Of a stretch of DNA of 48,724 nucleotides, positions 18,377 to 27,059 are shown piece by piece. A model generated the notes under the pieces. It had not been told where the DNA came from and did not search any database. It was given only the letters and a program-made list of their open reading frames with translations. Origin of the DNA: Candidatus Methylobacter oryzae (GTDB taxonomy: Bacteria > Pseudomonadota > Gammaproteobacteria > Methylococcales > Methylomonadaceae); the NCBI GenBank assembly GCA_945861405.1, contig CAMAUL010000016.1, positions 1-48,724 of the forward strand, written 5' to 3'. The position numbers were made by a program, and so were the translations under genes. Position 1 is the stretch's first letter; every line of letters begins with the position of its first letter.

Positions 18377-18577
18377 TTAGAATCCCCAATGGGCGACATC
18401 GTCCATACAATTTTGGTTTTGTTCGGCTTCCAGACGTCGTTTATATCGGTAAAAGGCTTTAAGCCCCAAAGAATGTAAGCGCTTCCTCTGCTCTGAGCGC
18501 GCTGGGGCTCCATAGCTTTGAATCCGAATGTTGTCGTAGAGTTTAAAGGCTTGCTCGGTTAATTCTATTGATCTCAT
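18377..18577 (-). CDS. Small hypothetical protein, function unknown
   Basis: 66-residue frame starting MRSIELTEQAFKLYDN; the frame remains open further upstream to 18694 but that part looks non-coding. The product is mainly helical and basic in the middle (SEQRKRLHSLGLKAFYRYKR), which would fit nucleic-acid binding, but I do not recognise a family. The same 12-base string GCGCTTCCTCTG occurs twice on the plus strand here (about 18333 and 18480). About 80 bases upstream of this start is a copy of the TAGGTAT motif seen before two other small genes, which gives mild support that the gene is real. Confidence 0.35.
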   Translation of the reverse strand: MRSIELTEQAFKLYDNIRIQSYGAPARSEQRKRLHSLGLKAFYRYKRRLEAEQNQNCMDDVAHWGF

Positions 18578-18658
18578 GACGTCAGTTCCCGTTTCGTAAA
18601 TCTTTGAGTTGAACGTATATCTGTAAAACCTCCACACTAAGTTAAATGAGTGGATTTT

Positions 18659-18678
18659 GGTATATCGGAAAATACCTA
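18659..18678 (-). promoter_or_regulatory. TAGGTAT motif, copy 1 (inverted-repeat form)
   Basis: On the minus strand it reads TAGGTATTTTCCGATATACC, containing GGTAT/ATACC as an inverted repeat. It shares TAGGTAT and CGA with the motifs at 24333-24360 and 27643-27670. It lies upstream of the small gene at 18377-18577. Otherwise the 650 bases from 18257 to 18906 hold nothing I can name. Confidence 0.35.
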
Positions 18679-18906
18679 GATGTTGATAAATCATTCGGGC
18701 GGAGTCAGTGCTTCCTGTGCAGTTATTGGAGGTAACGCGTTGTTAGATAAAAGTAAAAAAGCTCATTTTGAATGCCTACGCAATCGCACTTATTCCTTTA
18801 GCACGGCAAAAAGTCTAACCTCCAGCTTAGCCTGAAAGTGCCCGAGCGAACCCTGAATTCAGGAATTGGCATGGGATTAATGAAACTGACACTAAGGAAT
18901 TGCATC

Positions 18907-19284
18907 ATGAGCAACTTAATTCTGACCATAGCCTTCCTGTTCCCAATATCAGCGCAAGCCAATGAGGAAGGATGCCTCGCCAAGATTATGTTTGCCGAAT
19001 CGAGAGGTGAATCCATCGAAGGAGCGATTGCTGTAGGAGAGGCCACGGTTAATCGAGCAAAGCGCATCGGCAAGGCGATTTGCCTGCTAACGGGTGTGTC
19101 GCGATTAACCCCGCCGCATAATCTGATGGCTCATTACACGGCGTTAGCCAAATCGGTTATGAGCGGCAAGAACGCTACCGTGCGGAACTCCGATAGCTGG
19201 AACACCGGCACTAAGCCACGATATGCCGGAGAGGTTGTCAGGCAGATTGGCGGGCATGTTTTTTATGTGATGTCGGGGCTGTAA
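18907..19284 (+). CDS. Secreted cell-wall hydrolase, SleB-like
   Basis: 125-residue periplasmic protein with the catalytic core of the SleB/CwlJ hydrolase family, which cleaves peptidoglycan glycan strands. The family stretch FAESRGESIEGAIAVGEAT contains the putative catalytic Glu, and VNRAK follows. Residues 1-18 form a signal peptide (AQA cleavage). The frame is open to 18838, but AAGGA lies 9 bases before ATG 18907 and the signal peptide starts there. Only one domain is present. It ends 21 bases before the ABC-ATPase gene, so the two may be co-transcribed. Confidence 0.78.
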   Translation: MSNLILTIAFLFPISAQANEEGCLAKIMFAESRGESIEGAIAVGEATVNRAKRIGKAICLLTGVSRLTPPHNLMAHYTALAKSVMSGKNATVRNSDSWNTGTKPRYAGEVVRQIGGHVFYVMSGL

Positions 19285-19305
19285 AAACACCAAGATAGGA
19301 AAATT

Positions 19306-21051
19306 GTGCATAAATTACAATCGTTACTCGCTTCTATCGCCGACCAGCCTTTTCAGAACATACGAAAGCTGCACGGCACTTATCATTTCCCCCGATTTGA
19401 ACTTGGCTTTATCAAAATACAAGGCAGTCCTGGCGCTAACCCGGCTTCCATTGCCTCGGTAAAAATAGCGTTACAGGACAGTAAAATCCCCGAGGATTTT
19501 TTGCAGACCGACGAGTGCAAGCTGGCGGTAGCCGATTTTTTAATCAGGTGCTTTCGTGACGGCATAGCCCGGTTTGCGCTGCAAAATCGAGGTAAGGACG
19601 GCAGCGGTTCTTTTAACACCATTGCCTTGAGCCAAAAGATGCTGGTCAGGGACAGCGTTCTGTTTGATGGCGATACGGTCTATTTGCGTTTTATTATCAG
19701 CCTGCCAGCCAAAGGGCAGGGAGGCGGCGTTTTTGACGCTGAGCAGGCCTGGATCATGTTGAACCAGGAGCTGGTTGCAATTGTTGATGCGACATTCTTT
19801 TATCAGGACTACGACCAGAAAACCCAAACGCTATTCCAGCAGTTTGTCGATGTGCAAAAAAACCGTGCCGGGATTATTCAGTTTATGCGGCAGCATGAGC
19901 TGGTCGCCTTTATCGCCAATGACGCCAAGCTGCCACGGCAGAGCGGCGTTGATGACCGGCCAGATTTGGGCGAGTCAGTTAAACCTTTTCAATCCCCCGC
20001 ATTGTTGCAAATAACCATCCCCTTGCCAGATGGTCGCAGCATCACCGGCATGGGTATCAAGGAGGGAGTCACCTGCATTACCGGCGGCGGCTATCATGGC
20101 AAATCGACCTTGATGCAGGCGGTTTTGGCCGGGGTTTATGCGCATATTCCGGGCGACGGGCGGGAATACGTGGTGACTCGCGAGGATGCTTTTTTCATCA
20201 GGGCCGAAGAGGGCCGCAGCATCAGGGATGTTGACATCAGCCCTTTTATCAGCGACTTGCCGAACGGCCTTAAAACCGATCATTTCTCATCGGATAACGC
20301 CAGCGGCAGCACCTCGCAAGCGGCCAATATCGTTGAGGCCATCGAAAGCGGTAGCCGACTGCTGCTGTTTGATGAAGACACTTGCGCAACCAATTTCCTG
20401 GTGCGCGACGAGCTGATCAAAAAAATCCTTGATGCTTCGCAAGAGCCGATTAAGCCGCTGTATTCGACGGTAAGGTCGCTATGGAAAAAACACCAGGTCT
20501 CGATGATTTTTGTGGTCGGGGGCTTAGGTTATTTTTTGCAAAAAGCCGACACCTGTTTGTTGATGGATAATTATCGTTGCGAGGATATTACCGCCAAAGT
20601 GCGCGACAGGCTGGGGCCGATAGCGGAGGAGGGCGCGCCTATTGCCGATTTTGCAGTATCGCGTCGGCTGGATGTCGATAATTTCGATCCCGCTTATACC
20701 AATCAACGCCTGAACAAGACACTGCCCAAGCGCATAAAAGATTTACGCAATGCGCCTAGGCAATTGGAATACGGCATGGATTTGATCAATCTGGATGCAG
20801 TGGCGCAAATTGCAGAAGCGCCGCAGATTTTAACCATCGGCTATTGTCTGTTGGCATTGCGGACTAAAATGCAGTCGGGCGATAAGCCGGAGACCGTCCG
20901 TTTCTGGATAGACTGGCTGGTTGGCGAAATCGGCAAACACGGTTTGGACGCATTGGAACCGGATTATCCCGGCACCCTTTCGATGCCGCGCAAATATGAA
21001 CTGGCGGCTGCGATTAATAGAATTAGGTCGTTAAGGGTTTTTCAGGGATGA
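19306..21051 (+). CDS. Predicted ABC-class ATPase (ABC_ATPase family, COG3044-like)
   Basis: Cytosolic P-loop ATPase of an uncharacterised family that is not a transporter: there are no membrane segments. Walker A is GGGYHGKSTL with Lys266; a signature-like FSSDNASGSTSQAANIVEA (about residues 326-344) and Walker B LLLFDEDTCATNFL follow. The N-terminal third (about 1-245) is the family's own domain, and a C-terminal region from about 450 ends the protein. The start is GTG 19306 (MHKLQSLLAS). At 581 residues it has the family length. Its biological role is unknown; it follows a wall hydrolase gene closely. Confidence 0.85.
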   Translation: MHKLQSLLASIADQPFQNIRKLHGTYHFPRFELGFIKIQGSPGANPASIASVKIALQDSKIPEDFLQTDECKLAVADFLIRCFRDGIARFALQNRGKDGSGSFNTIALSQKMLVRDSVLFDGDTVYLRFIISLPAKGQGGGVFDAEQAWIMLNQELVAIVDATFFYQDYDQKTQTLFQQFVDVQKNRAGIIQFMRQHELVAFIANDAKLPRQSGVDDRPDLGESVKPFQSPALLQITIPLPDGRSITGMGIKEGVTCITGGGYHGKSTLMQAVLAGVYAHIPGDGREYVVTREDAFFIRAEEGRSIRDVDISPFISDLPNGLKTDHFSSDNASGSTSQAANIVEAIESGSRLLLFDEDTCATNFLVRDELIKKILDASQEPIKPLYSTVRSLWKKHQVSMIFVVGGLGYFLQKADTCLLMDNYRCEDITAKVRDRLGPIAEEGAPIADFAVSRRLDVDNFDPAYTNQRLNKTLPKRIKDLRNAPRQLEYGMDLINLDAVAQIAEAPQILTIGYCLLALRTKMQSGDKPETVRFWIDWLVGEIGKHGLDALEPDYPGTLSMPRKYELAAAINRIRSLRVFQG

Positions 21052-21078
21052 TTCTGTTCAACAAGTGTTGAAAAATCC

Positions 21079-21191
21079 GGTAGGGTGCGCTGTGCGTACC
21101 ATTGATGCTCAGTAAAGTACCGGTCATAGATGGGCAATAACCAAAGCCAGCTTTGGACTCCTGACTGCGGAGTTCAAAGCTGGCTTTGAAC
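21079..21191. repeat. Short palindromes between the ABC-ATPase and response-regulator genes
   Basis: Three units are present. GGTAGGGTGCGC-TGT-GCGTACC is at 21079-21100. CCAAAGCCAGCTTTGG is at 21141-21156. GTTCAAAGCTGGCTTTGAAC is at 21172-21191. The last two belong to the paired family also seen at 27545-27606 and 30806-30860. Two genes converge here, so the palindromes may serve as terminators. Confidence 0.8.
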
Positions 21192-21297
21192 AGATTACTG
21201 AAAAGACATACACAAATCTTCGGGCCACATGGATGTTGGGCCCTTCCGGGGTATCGCAACTGTTTATCTCCTTTCGTAGACCTATCGTTGTTTTAGG

Positions 21298-21948
21298 TTA
21301 ATGAAACCGCTCCTCCAGTGAATTGCTGTCTGGGGCTTCACAATACATAACCATCGTTATCAATTCGGCGACATTATCAGCCTTCATTTTTTCCATGATA
21401 CTGGCCCGATGTACGTCTACGGTGCGATTGCTGATTTTGAGGATTTTTGCCGATTCCTTATTGGAGTGACTTCTGACGATCAGCCCCAGTACTTCTTTTT
21501 CCCTAGGGGTTAAATGTTCGAGGCGGTCTTGTATTCGGCGTCTCTTGACAAACTCGCCTCTGAATGTAGTGTCCTTTATAAGGGCTTCATTGATTCGTTC
21601 CAGCAATAGCGCGTTATCAAACGGCTTTTCCAGGAAATCGACGGCACCGGCCCTGAATGCTTTTGCCGAGTCGGGAATCTCTGCATGACCGCTGATAAAT
21701 ATGATAGGAATGATATAGCCTCTGCTCGATAATTCCTTCTGGAGGTCGTGACCGCTCATCAACGGCATTCGAACATCCAAAAGCAGGCAGCCCGGCTGAT
21801 CCGGGTCATAGTCCTTCAAAAAGGCCTCGGCGGAGTCAAAGCTTCTGACCGGTTGTCCTGTTGATTCAATCAGCATAGTCAGCGAGTCGCGTATGGCGAA
21901 TTCATCGTCCACTAAATAAACCAGCGGTGTTGAGTTATTAACGCTCAT
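21298..21948 (-). CDS. FixJ-family response regulator (REC-LuxR HTH)
   Basis: 216-residue transcription regulator. The receiver domain (about 1-125) has acidic pocket Asp14/Asp15 (LVDDE), phospho-acceptor Asp58 (LLLDVRMP), the Ser of FISGHAE and Lys of LEKPFD. The C-terminal LuxR-type HTH (about 145-205) reads LTPREKEVLGLIV through NRTVDVHRASIMEKM. This layout is that of FixJ/TtrR-like regulators. Its start overlaps the end of the upstream histidine kinase gene by 11 bp, so the two form one operon and very probably one phosphorelay. No target is fixed by the sequence, but the TAGGTAT motifs nearby are candidates. Confidence 0.92.
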   Translation of the reverse strand: MSVNNSTPLVYLVDDEFAIRDSLTMLIESTGQPVRSFDSAEAFLKDYDPDQPGCLLLDVRMPLMSGHDLQKELSSRGYIIPIIFISGHAEIPDSAKAFRAGAVDFLEKPFDNALLLERINEALIKDTTFRGEFVKRRRIQDRLEHLTPREKEVLGLIVRSHSNKESAKILKISNRTVDVHRASIMEKMKADNVAELITMVMYCEAPDSNSLEERFH

Positions 21949-23902
21949 TGGATTTTCTCCGTACAGGTAAGGTGAAATAAAAAGTAGTGCCTTTTTCGAG
22001 TTGGCTATTGAAATGCAACGCGCCTTTATGCGCTTCGATAATTGAGCGGCTGATCGACAGCCCCATGCCCATGCCGTCCGCCTTGCTGGTGTAAAAAGGC
22101 GTCAATATTTTTTGCTGCTGCTCTTCATTAAGTCCAGAGCCGTTGTCCTTGACCCTGACCCGTATGCAGTTATTGGGAATCATGAGGCTATCGATGGTTA
22201 ACTGGCGCTGTTGATTTGCGGGCAAGATCTTTAAGGCGTCAACGCTGTTTCGGATCAGGTTTATCAGAACCTGTTCAATTTGTATCTGATCGACATAGAT
22301 AGGCGGCAGATTATCTTCGAGTTCAAATATCAGCCTTATGTTGCTTTGTTTAAGTTCGGAAATACACAGATCGACAGCGTCATGAATCAACGCATTAAGG
22401 TCGGTGGTTGAGCGATGTTTGGAATGGGATTTAACAAACTCCCTCATGCGATGAATGATTCCGCCTGCCCTTAACGCCTGTTGCTGGGTTTTGAGTAAGA
22501 TTTCGCCAAGCTTTTTCAGATCGGGAGGTTCAGCCTTAAGATGGTTTAAACTGACTTGCGTGTAGGTGGAAATCGCCGCCAGAGGCTGGTTGACTTCATG
22601 GGCGATGCCGGATGCCATCTCCCCCATCAACCCCAGTCGGGTGACATGAGCGAGTTCGTCTAGATGTTCCTTGTCCAGCTTTTCCCGGTGCTTACGCAAG
22701 CTTACATCACGCACAATATTGGTAAAATAGTGCGCATTATCGATTGAAAACTCCGCGATGGACAGATCTAGCGGCACTATAGAACCGTCTTTGCGCAGGC
22801 CTTCAACCTCCCGAATTTGATCGACAAATTTTACTGCACGGGGCAAGCGGTAATAGCTTACTTCTCTTGGCGATAGCGGCATGATTTTGTCAATGTTGCA
22901 ACCGATCAGTTCCGCCGGTTTGTAGCCGAAAATGGTATCGACCGCCGCATTGGCCGATACGATACAGTCGGCTATGTCAATGGTGATAATGCCTTCCACC
23001 GAGGCATTGAAAATGGAGTTGAGTTTAACTTCCCGTTCCAGTAATTGATGCTTGGAGCGGCGTAGCTCTTCGACTTTTTTCATTAAACTCAGGTTGGCTG
23101 AGGTCAGTGCGTTGTTTTGCTTGCGAACCTTTTCTTCCAGCTTTTCATTAAGGCAGGCGATGGTTTCTTGGGCTTGCTTACGTTCGGTAATGTTATTAAT
23201 GTTCAGGCATATCTGTAATGCGTTTTTATCGTCGTAAACGACTCTTGCGTAGCATTCAACATAGGTTGGCGATTTGCATTTATTGGAGGGTTGTGACAAG
23301 TTAGCACAAAATTGAAAATACTTGCATTCTGGATGAGTTGACGAGTCATGCTTATCTCTGATGATGGCGTTAAGGACGTGACCGGTTTTTTGGCTTAACA
23401 GGTTGCGGATAAACAGGTAATAATCATCCTGATCCGAAGGATGAATAAATTGCCCCAGCCGTTTGTCGAGCAAGTCTTGTTTTGAACAGCCCAGCAGGGC
23501 TGAGGCCGCCAGATTGGCTTTTTGGATGATCCCGGCTTCATTCAGCGTCAGGTAACCGACCGGCGATGAATCATAAAGTTGCGCATAGTTATCACGGGAC
23601 ACGGTCAGTTCCTGCTGCGCCCGGTTTAGCTCCTCGTTCTGCATTTTCAGCTCGATTTGGTGAACCTGAGATTCAAACAGCAGTTTTTGTATGTCCTCGG
23701 TAGACATGCGAGCAATATCAGCGGCGGAGTGAGAGAGCATGATTTTCGCCTGTTCCCTGATAGCTTCACGGTGCTGAGCCAGCAAGGTTTCTGCGTTATC
23801 AAGACTTTCAGTATTCAGGCGTCTATTAGGTGTTTTGCTCATAACAGTTGTTGTTTCCATGTGTTGGCGAAATAAGAGGATTCCCAAGAATGAACACATC
23901 AT
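21938..23902 (-). CDS. FixL-like PAS sensor histidine kinase
   Basis: 654-residue kinase with no clear membrane helices apart from a weakly hydrophobic N-terminus (CSFLGILLF). Order: a helical segment with VHQIELKMQNEEL (about 75-90), PAS with SPVGYLTLNEAG (about 110-215), a coiled coil (about 245-290), a FixL-type PAS with SVEGIITIDIADCIVSAN (about 295-405), HisKA with the phospho-His in GIAHEVNQPLAAIS (about 430), and HATPase_c with DNGSGLNEEQQ and GMGMGLSISRSI. Start: two adjacent ATGs (23902, 23899) follow a strong GAGGGAG; the second has better spacing. A heme ligand is not certain, so oxygen sensing should not be assumed. Confidence 0.92.
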   Translation of the reverse strand: MMCSFLGILLFRQHMETTTVMSKTPNRRLNTESLDNAETLLAQHREAIREQAKIMLSHSAADIARMSTEDIQKLLFESQVHQIELKMQNEELNRAQQELTVSRDNYAQLYDSSPVGYLTLNEAGIIQKANLAASALLGCSKQDLLDKRLGQFIHPSDQDDYYLFIRNLLSQKTGHVLNAIIRDKHDSSTHPECKYFQFCANLSQPSNKCKSPTYVECYARVVYDDKNALQICLNINNITERKQAQETIACLNEKLEEKVRKQNNALTSANLSLMKKVEELRRSKHQLLEREVKLNSIFNASVEGIITIDIADCIVSANAAVDTIFGYKPAELIGCNIDKIMPLSPREVSYYRLPRAVKFVDQIREVEGLRKDGSIVPLDLSIAEFSIDNAHYFTNIVRDVSLRKHREKLDKEHLDELAHVTRLGLMGEMASGIAHEVNQPLAAISTYTQVSLNHLKAEPPDLKKLGEILLKTQQQALRAGGIIHRMREFVKSHSKHRSTTDLNALIHDAVDLCISELKQSNIRLIFELEDNLPPIYVDQIQIEQVLINLIRNSVDALKILPANQQRQLTIDSLMIPNNCIRVRVKDNGSGLNEEQQQKILTPFYTSKADGMGMGLSISRSIIEAHKGALHFNSQLEKGTTFYFTLPVRRKSNER

Positions 23903-24077
23903 TCTCCCTCAGTATCATTAATCTTAACTTTATTCGGTTGTTTCGGTTATAGGTTTTAAGGGGTTAAATTTTGTGTGTCTTTTAAACTATAGATGAGACA
24001 GATTAATTTAAAATTTAGCTTTATATTGTGACAGCAGTGGCAATCCTCCTGATTAGCAAGGCACCTCGGTCATCACA

Positions 24078-24236
24078 CCGTCATACCGGCATGGATGCCG
24101 GTATCCAGCGCCATGGACGGTAACTTTCCAGACCCGCTACGTTGTTCGAAGTGCTGGGTATCTGTGGGCTTTCACATCCCTGTGCCTGGATTCGCTTCGC
24201 GCTCTAACGAGTCCGGCATCCATGCCGGAATGACGG
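24078..24236. repeat. MITE-like element with 24-bp terminal inverted repeats
   Basis: The left end 24078-24101 (CCGTCATACCGGCATGGATG...) and right end 24213-24236 are inverted copies with one mismatch. The 159-bp element holds no reading frame of its own. It lies between the sensor kinase gene and the small gene at 24418. The rest of 23903-24417 shows only the TAGGTAT motif. Confidence 0.8.
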
Positions 24237-24332
24237 AATCAAGGAATTTTTGCAGAAAACTAACATCAATTATCAATTTTAAACACTTAGCATAATGTAC
24301 GGCATTAATCCGTGGAAATACATAGGTAAAAT

Positions 24333-24360
24333 TACTTAGGTATGCGTACGAATTTTGCCG
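24333..24360 (+). promoter_or_regulatory. TAGGTAT motif, copy 2
   Basis: TTAGGTATGCGTACGAATTTT followed by GCCG. The 24 bases from 24337 match 27647-27670 at 20 positions. A further TAAGATT (24376) aligns with TTAGATT (27685) at nearly the same distance, so a promoter with upstream operator is likely. It ends 57 bases before the ATG at 24418. Confidence 0.45.
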
Positions 24361-24417
24361 TTGTTTTCTTTACTATAAGATTTAATCATAAGACTAATAC
24401 AGAGAGGCTGGTGAGTA

Positions 24418-24606
24418 ATGGTGATGTGTATAGAAGACGATGGCCAACAGTTGGATATAAATTGGCAACATAAAATTCCCTGGATTGATATTGAACTTAA
24501 GGAAAAGCAATTTATGCATGATGAACTTGAGTATTACAAAGAGGTAAAAACCAAGTCAAAGAAAAATGCGCATGCAGAAACTAAAAAGCCCCGGTTTTTT
24601 CGCTGA
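24418..24606 (+). CDS. Small charged hypothetical protein
   Basis: 62-residue frame starting MVMCIEDDGQ; an alternative ATG lies at 24424. The product is very hydrophilic with a Lys-rich tail (KTKSKKNAHAETKKPRFFR) and a central acidic/helical part (HDELEYYKEV). There is no signal peptide or known domain. A GAGAGG and a GGTGAG lie upstream of the start, and a TAGGTAT-type promoter motif precedes it. I do not recognise the family. It could be a small stress-induced protein, given its shared upstream motif with the 27738 gene, but that is inference. Confidence 0.45.
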   Translation: MVMCIEDDGQQLDINWQHKIPWIDIELKEKQFMHDELEYYKEVKTKSKKNAHAETKKPRFFR

Positions 24607-24711
24607 AGTGACAATGAGAGCCAAATGCTAAATCGGTGTAAGGCGGCGCAGGCGGGCTGTAGTAAGCATAAAAGCCCTAATCAGTCCCAATATTTAGGAA
24701 CGGACTTGAGC

Positions 24712-24745
24712 ATTTGTAGGGGCGGATAAATCCGCCCCTACAAAT
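24712..24745. repeat. Perfect palindrome of the GTAGGGGC family
   Basis: ATTTGTAGGGGCGGA and its exact complement are separated by TAAA, forming a 15-bp stem with a 4-base loop. It lies between the small gene at 24418 and the GGDEF/EAL gene and may act as a bidirectional terminator. Confidence 0.9.
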
Positions 24746-24874
24746 CGCAATATATTTCATGGGTGATTTTATTTCATGTGCGTTCCTTAATGATGACGCG
24801 ACCCTGTAAAAGATTATTGGAAATGACCCAAATCGAATGCTGGATATGTATTTATCCTAAGGAGTAAAAATGCA

Positions 24875-27025
24875 ATGCTTGAAAAACTTAAAGAAGCTCT
24901 TGGAGCATTTGGTTCGTTTTTTTTTATGCCGCCATTAACGAATCCTAAACTGGCTATTGATACCTTACGGATTAGTGAGGCTAAATACCGCAGCTTATTC
25001 GAAAACATTGATCAAGGCGTAATTTACCTGGACGCGGCGGGTATCGTGATGGCGGTCAATCAGGCTGCCGAACAACTGCTGGGACTGCCACGGGACGTCA
25101 TTATCGGTCGTAAGTTTGCCGATTCCTGCTTTAAAGTTATCAAGGAAGATGGATCAACTTTCCCGGAAGAGCAACAGTCTTCAGCATTGGCGTTGCATAC
25201 CGGTAAGCCTGTGGAAGGTGTGGTGATGGGGCTGTTTAATGCTGAACGGCAAAGTTATATCTGGGTTGTTGTTAATTCAGTACCCGAACTTCGGGTGGGC
25301 GAGCAACATCCCTATCAGGTGTTAATGACCTTGACCGATGTTACCCGGCAAAAGCAGTCCGAAGGCAAACTGAGCATGGCATCGGTGATTTTCAATAATA
25401 TAGGTGAGGGTATTTTTGTTACCGATAAAGACAAAAAGATCATCTCGGTTAACGAGGCGTTTACTACCATAACCGGCTTTACCCAGCAGGATGTTTATGG
25501 GAGGAGCGCTGGTTTTTTGCAAGCAAAGAAAAAGAACCTAAAAAGCGATGACGAATTAAGCGGTCTTACCGGTAATGTAACCAGCTGGCAGGGCGAGGTG
25601 TGGCGTCGCCATAAAAGCGGCATAGACTTTCCTTCCTGGACTACCGTTAGCGAGGTCAGGGATTCAGGCGGCGAAGTACTCCATTATGTTCATGTGTTCA
25701 TGGATATAACGCATTTTAAGAAGGCGCAGGATCATCTGGGTTTTTTGGCCTATCACGACCCCTTGACCAAATTGCCCAACCGGCTGTTACTGAAGGATCG
25801 CATTGATCATTCATTGCAAACCGCATTGCGGGAAGGCTCAGAGGCAGCCGTGTTATTCCTTGATCTTGATCGGTTCAAGGGTATTAACGATACCTACGGT
25901 CATGCGGTCGGCGACGGCTTGTTACGGGAGGTCGCAAAACGCATAAAAAATCTGGTCAGAAAAGAAGACACGGTTTCACGTTATGCCGGTGATGAATTTG
26001 TAGTGTTTATGGAAAATATTCCTGACGCCAAAAACCCTGCCAAGCTGGCGCAAAAGTTGATCGATACCTTTGACGCCCCCGTTTATATTAAAGGCTTTCG
26101 GTTAAAAATATCGCTCAGCGTGGGTATCAGCCTGTTCCCGCAGGATGGCAAGGATACGGATACGTTGATTAGAAATGCCGACGCGGCCATGTACCGGGCC
26201 AAGAAAGAAGGTCGGAATAACTTTCAATATTATAGCTTGGAGCTAACCGCCGAAGCGTTCGAGAAAATGTCGTTGGAATGCGCGTTACGCCAGTGTCTGG
26301 ATAGACATGAGTTGATTTTGTATTATCAGCCTCAGGTTTGCCTTAAAACCGGAAAATTGGTGGGTGTCGAGTCCCTGGTGCGTTGGATGCATCCAACGCA
26401 GGGGCTGATGTCGCCCGACCAATTTATACCCATAGCCGAGGAAAGCGGGTTTATTGTAGCGATTGGCGAATGGGTGCTGCAAAACGCCTGTATACAGATG
26501 CGCCGCTGGCTGGATGAGGGATTGCAGGTCAATAAAATGGTCGTCAATGTGTCGGCAGTTCAGTTTTTACGCTCCGATTTTGTGGCAGCGGTTGAGCGGA
26601 TATTGCATTCGACAGGGCTAGCGCCGTCTTATCTTGAGCTGGAATTGACCGGCGGCAGCTTTATGGATAATTCCGAACAAACCATCAAGGCGCTCAACCG
26701 GTTGGTTGCAGCGGGGATCGATTTGACGATTGACGATTTTGGCGTGGGCTGTTTTTCGTTTAACAACTTAAAACGCATTCCGGTAAAAAAATTGAAAATT
26801 AACAGTACATTTGTCGTTGATGTGTTGAACAACGCTAACGATGAGGACATTACCCGCGCTGTGATTGCTTTAGGCCATGGCTTGCATTTACAGGTTATTG
26901 CGATGGGGATTGAATCGAATGCCCAGCAAAACCGGCTGATGGATTTAGGCTGCGATGAAGGCCAAGGTTATTTATACAGTTCCCCGGTATTGCCTTGGTC
27001 GAATATTTTTCAACAGTTGATGTGA
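24875..27025 (+). CDS. PAS-PAS-GGDEF-EAL protein with a degenerate EAL domain
   Basis: 716-residue cyclic-di-GMP protein. Two PAS domains (about 32-150 and 165-285) precede a GGDEF domain (about 290-450) with AGDEF at 371-375 and an inhibitory RxxD site (R362-D365), so diguanylate cyclase activity is plausible. The EAL domain (about 465-716) keeps the first Glu (VESLVRW), the Asn of NVSA, the Glu of ELELT, Asp-Asp of DDFG and the Gln of GQGYLY. But the catalytic Glu of the usual AEGVE is Met677 (AMGIES), KID is KIN, and the TE of LTE is TG. It is predicted to lack phosphodiesterase activity. The start ATG follows AAGGAG; an ATG 5 bases earlier is out of frame. No membrane segment is visible. 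Confidence 0.92.
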   Translation: MLEKLKEALGAFGSFFFMPPLTNPKLAIDTLRISEAKYRSLFENIDQGVIYLDAAGIVMAVNQAAEQLLGLPRDVIIGRKFADSCFKVIKEDGSTFPEEQQSSALALHTGKPVEGVVMGLFNAERQSYIWVVVNSVPELRVGEQHPYQVLMTLTDVTRQKQSEGKLSMASVIFNNIGEGIFVTDKDKKIISVNEAFTTITGFTQQDVYGRSAGFLQAKKKNLKSDDELSGLTGNVTSWQGEVWRRHKSGIDFPSWTTVSEVRDSGGEVLHYVHVFMDITHFKKAQDHLGFLAYHDPLTKLPNRLLLKDRIDHSLQTALREGSEAAVLFLDLDRFKGINDTYGHAVGDGLLREVAKRIKNLVRKEDTVSRYAGDEFVVFMENIPDAKNPAKLAQKLIDTFDAPVYIKGFRLKISLSVGISLFPQDGKDTDTLIRNADAAMYRAKKEGRNNFQYYSLELTAEAFEKMSLECALRQCLDRHELILYYQPQVCLKTGKLVGVESLVRWMHPTQGLMSPDQFIPIAEESGFIVAIGEWVLQNACIQMRRWLDEGLQVNKMVVNVSAVQFLRSDFVAAVERILHSTGLAPSYLELELTGGSFMDNSEQTIKALNRLVAAGIDLTIDDFGVGCFSFNNLKRIPVKKLKINSTFVVDVLNNANDEDITRAVIALGHGLHLQVIAMGIESNAQQNRLMDLGCDEGQGYLYSSPVLPWSNIFQQLM

Positions 27026-27059
27026 TTGACAAGGGAACCTTAAGTTAACATTGTCATAC

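Noticed and set aside
18322-18513. 63-codon minus-strand frame beside the small gene at 18377
   Set aside because: It overlaps the more plausible frame. It ends in a related QRKR string, so a frameshifted remnant is possible but not supportable.
21938-23902. Oxygen-sensing FixL by heme PAS
   Set aside because: The second PAS is FixL-like in VEGIITID, but I could not identify the heme-binding His with confidence, so only the family resemblance is claimed.
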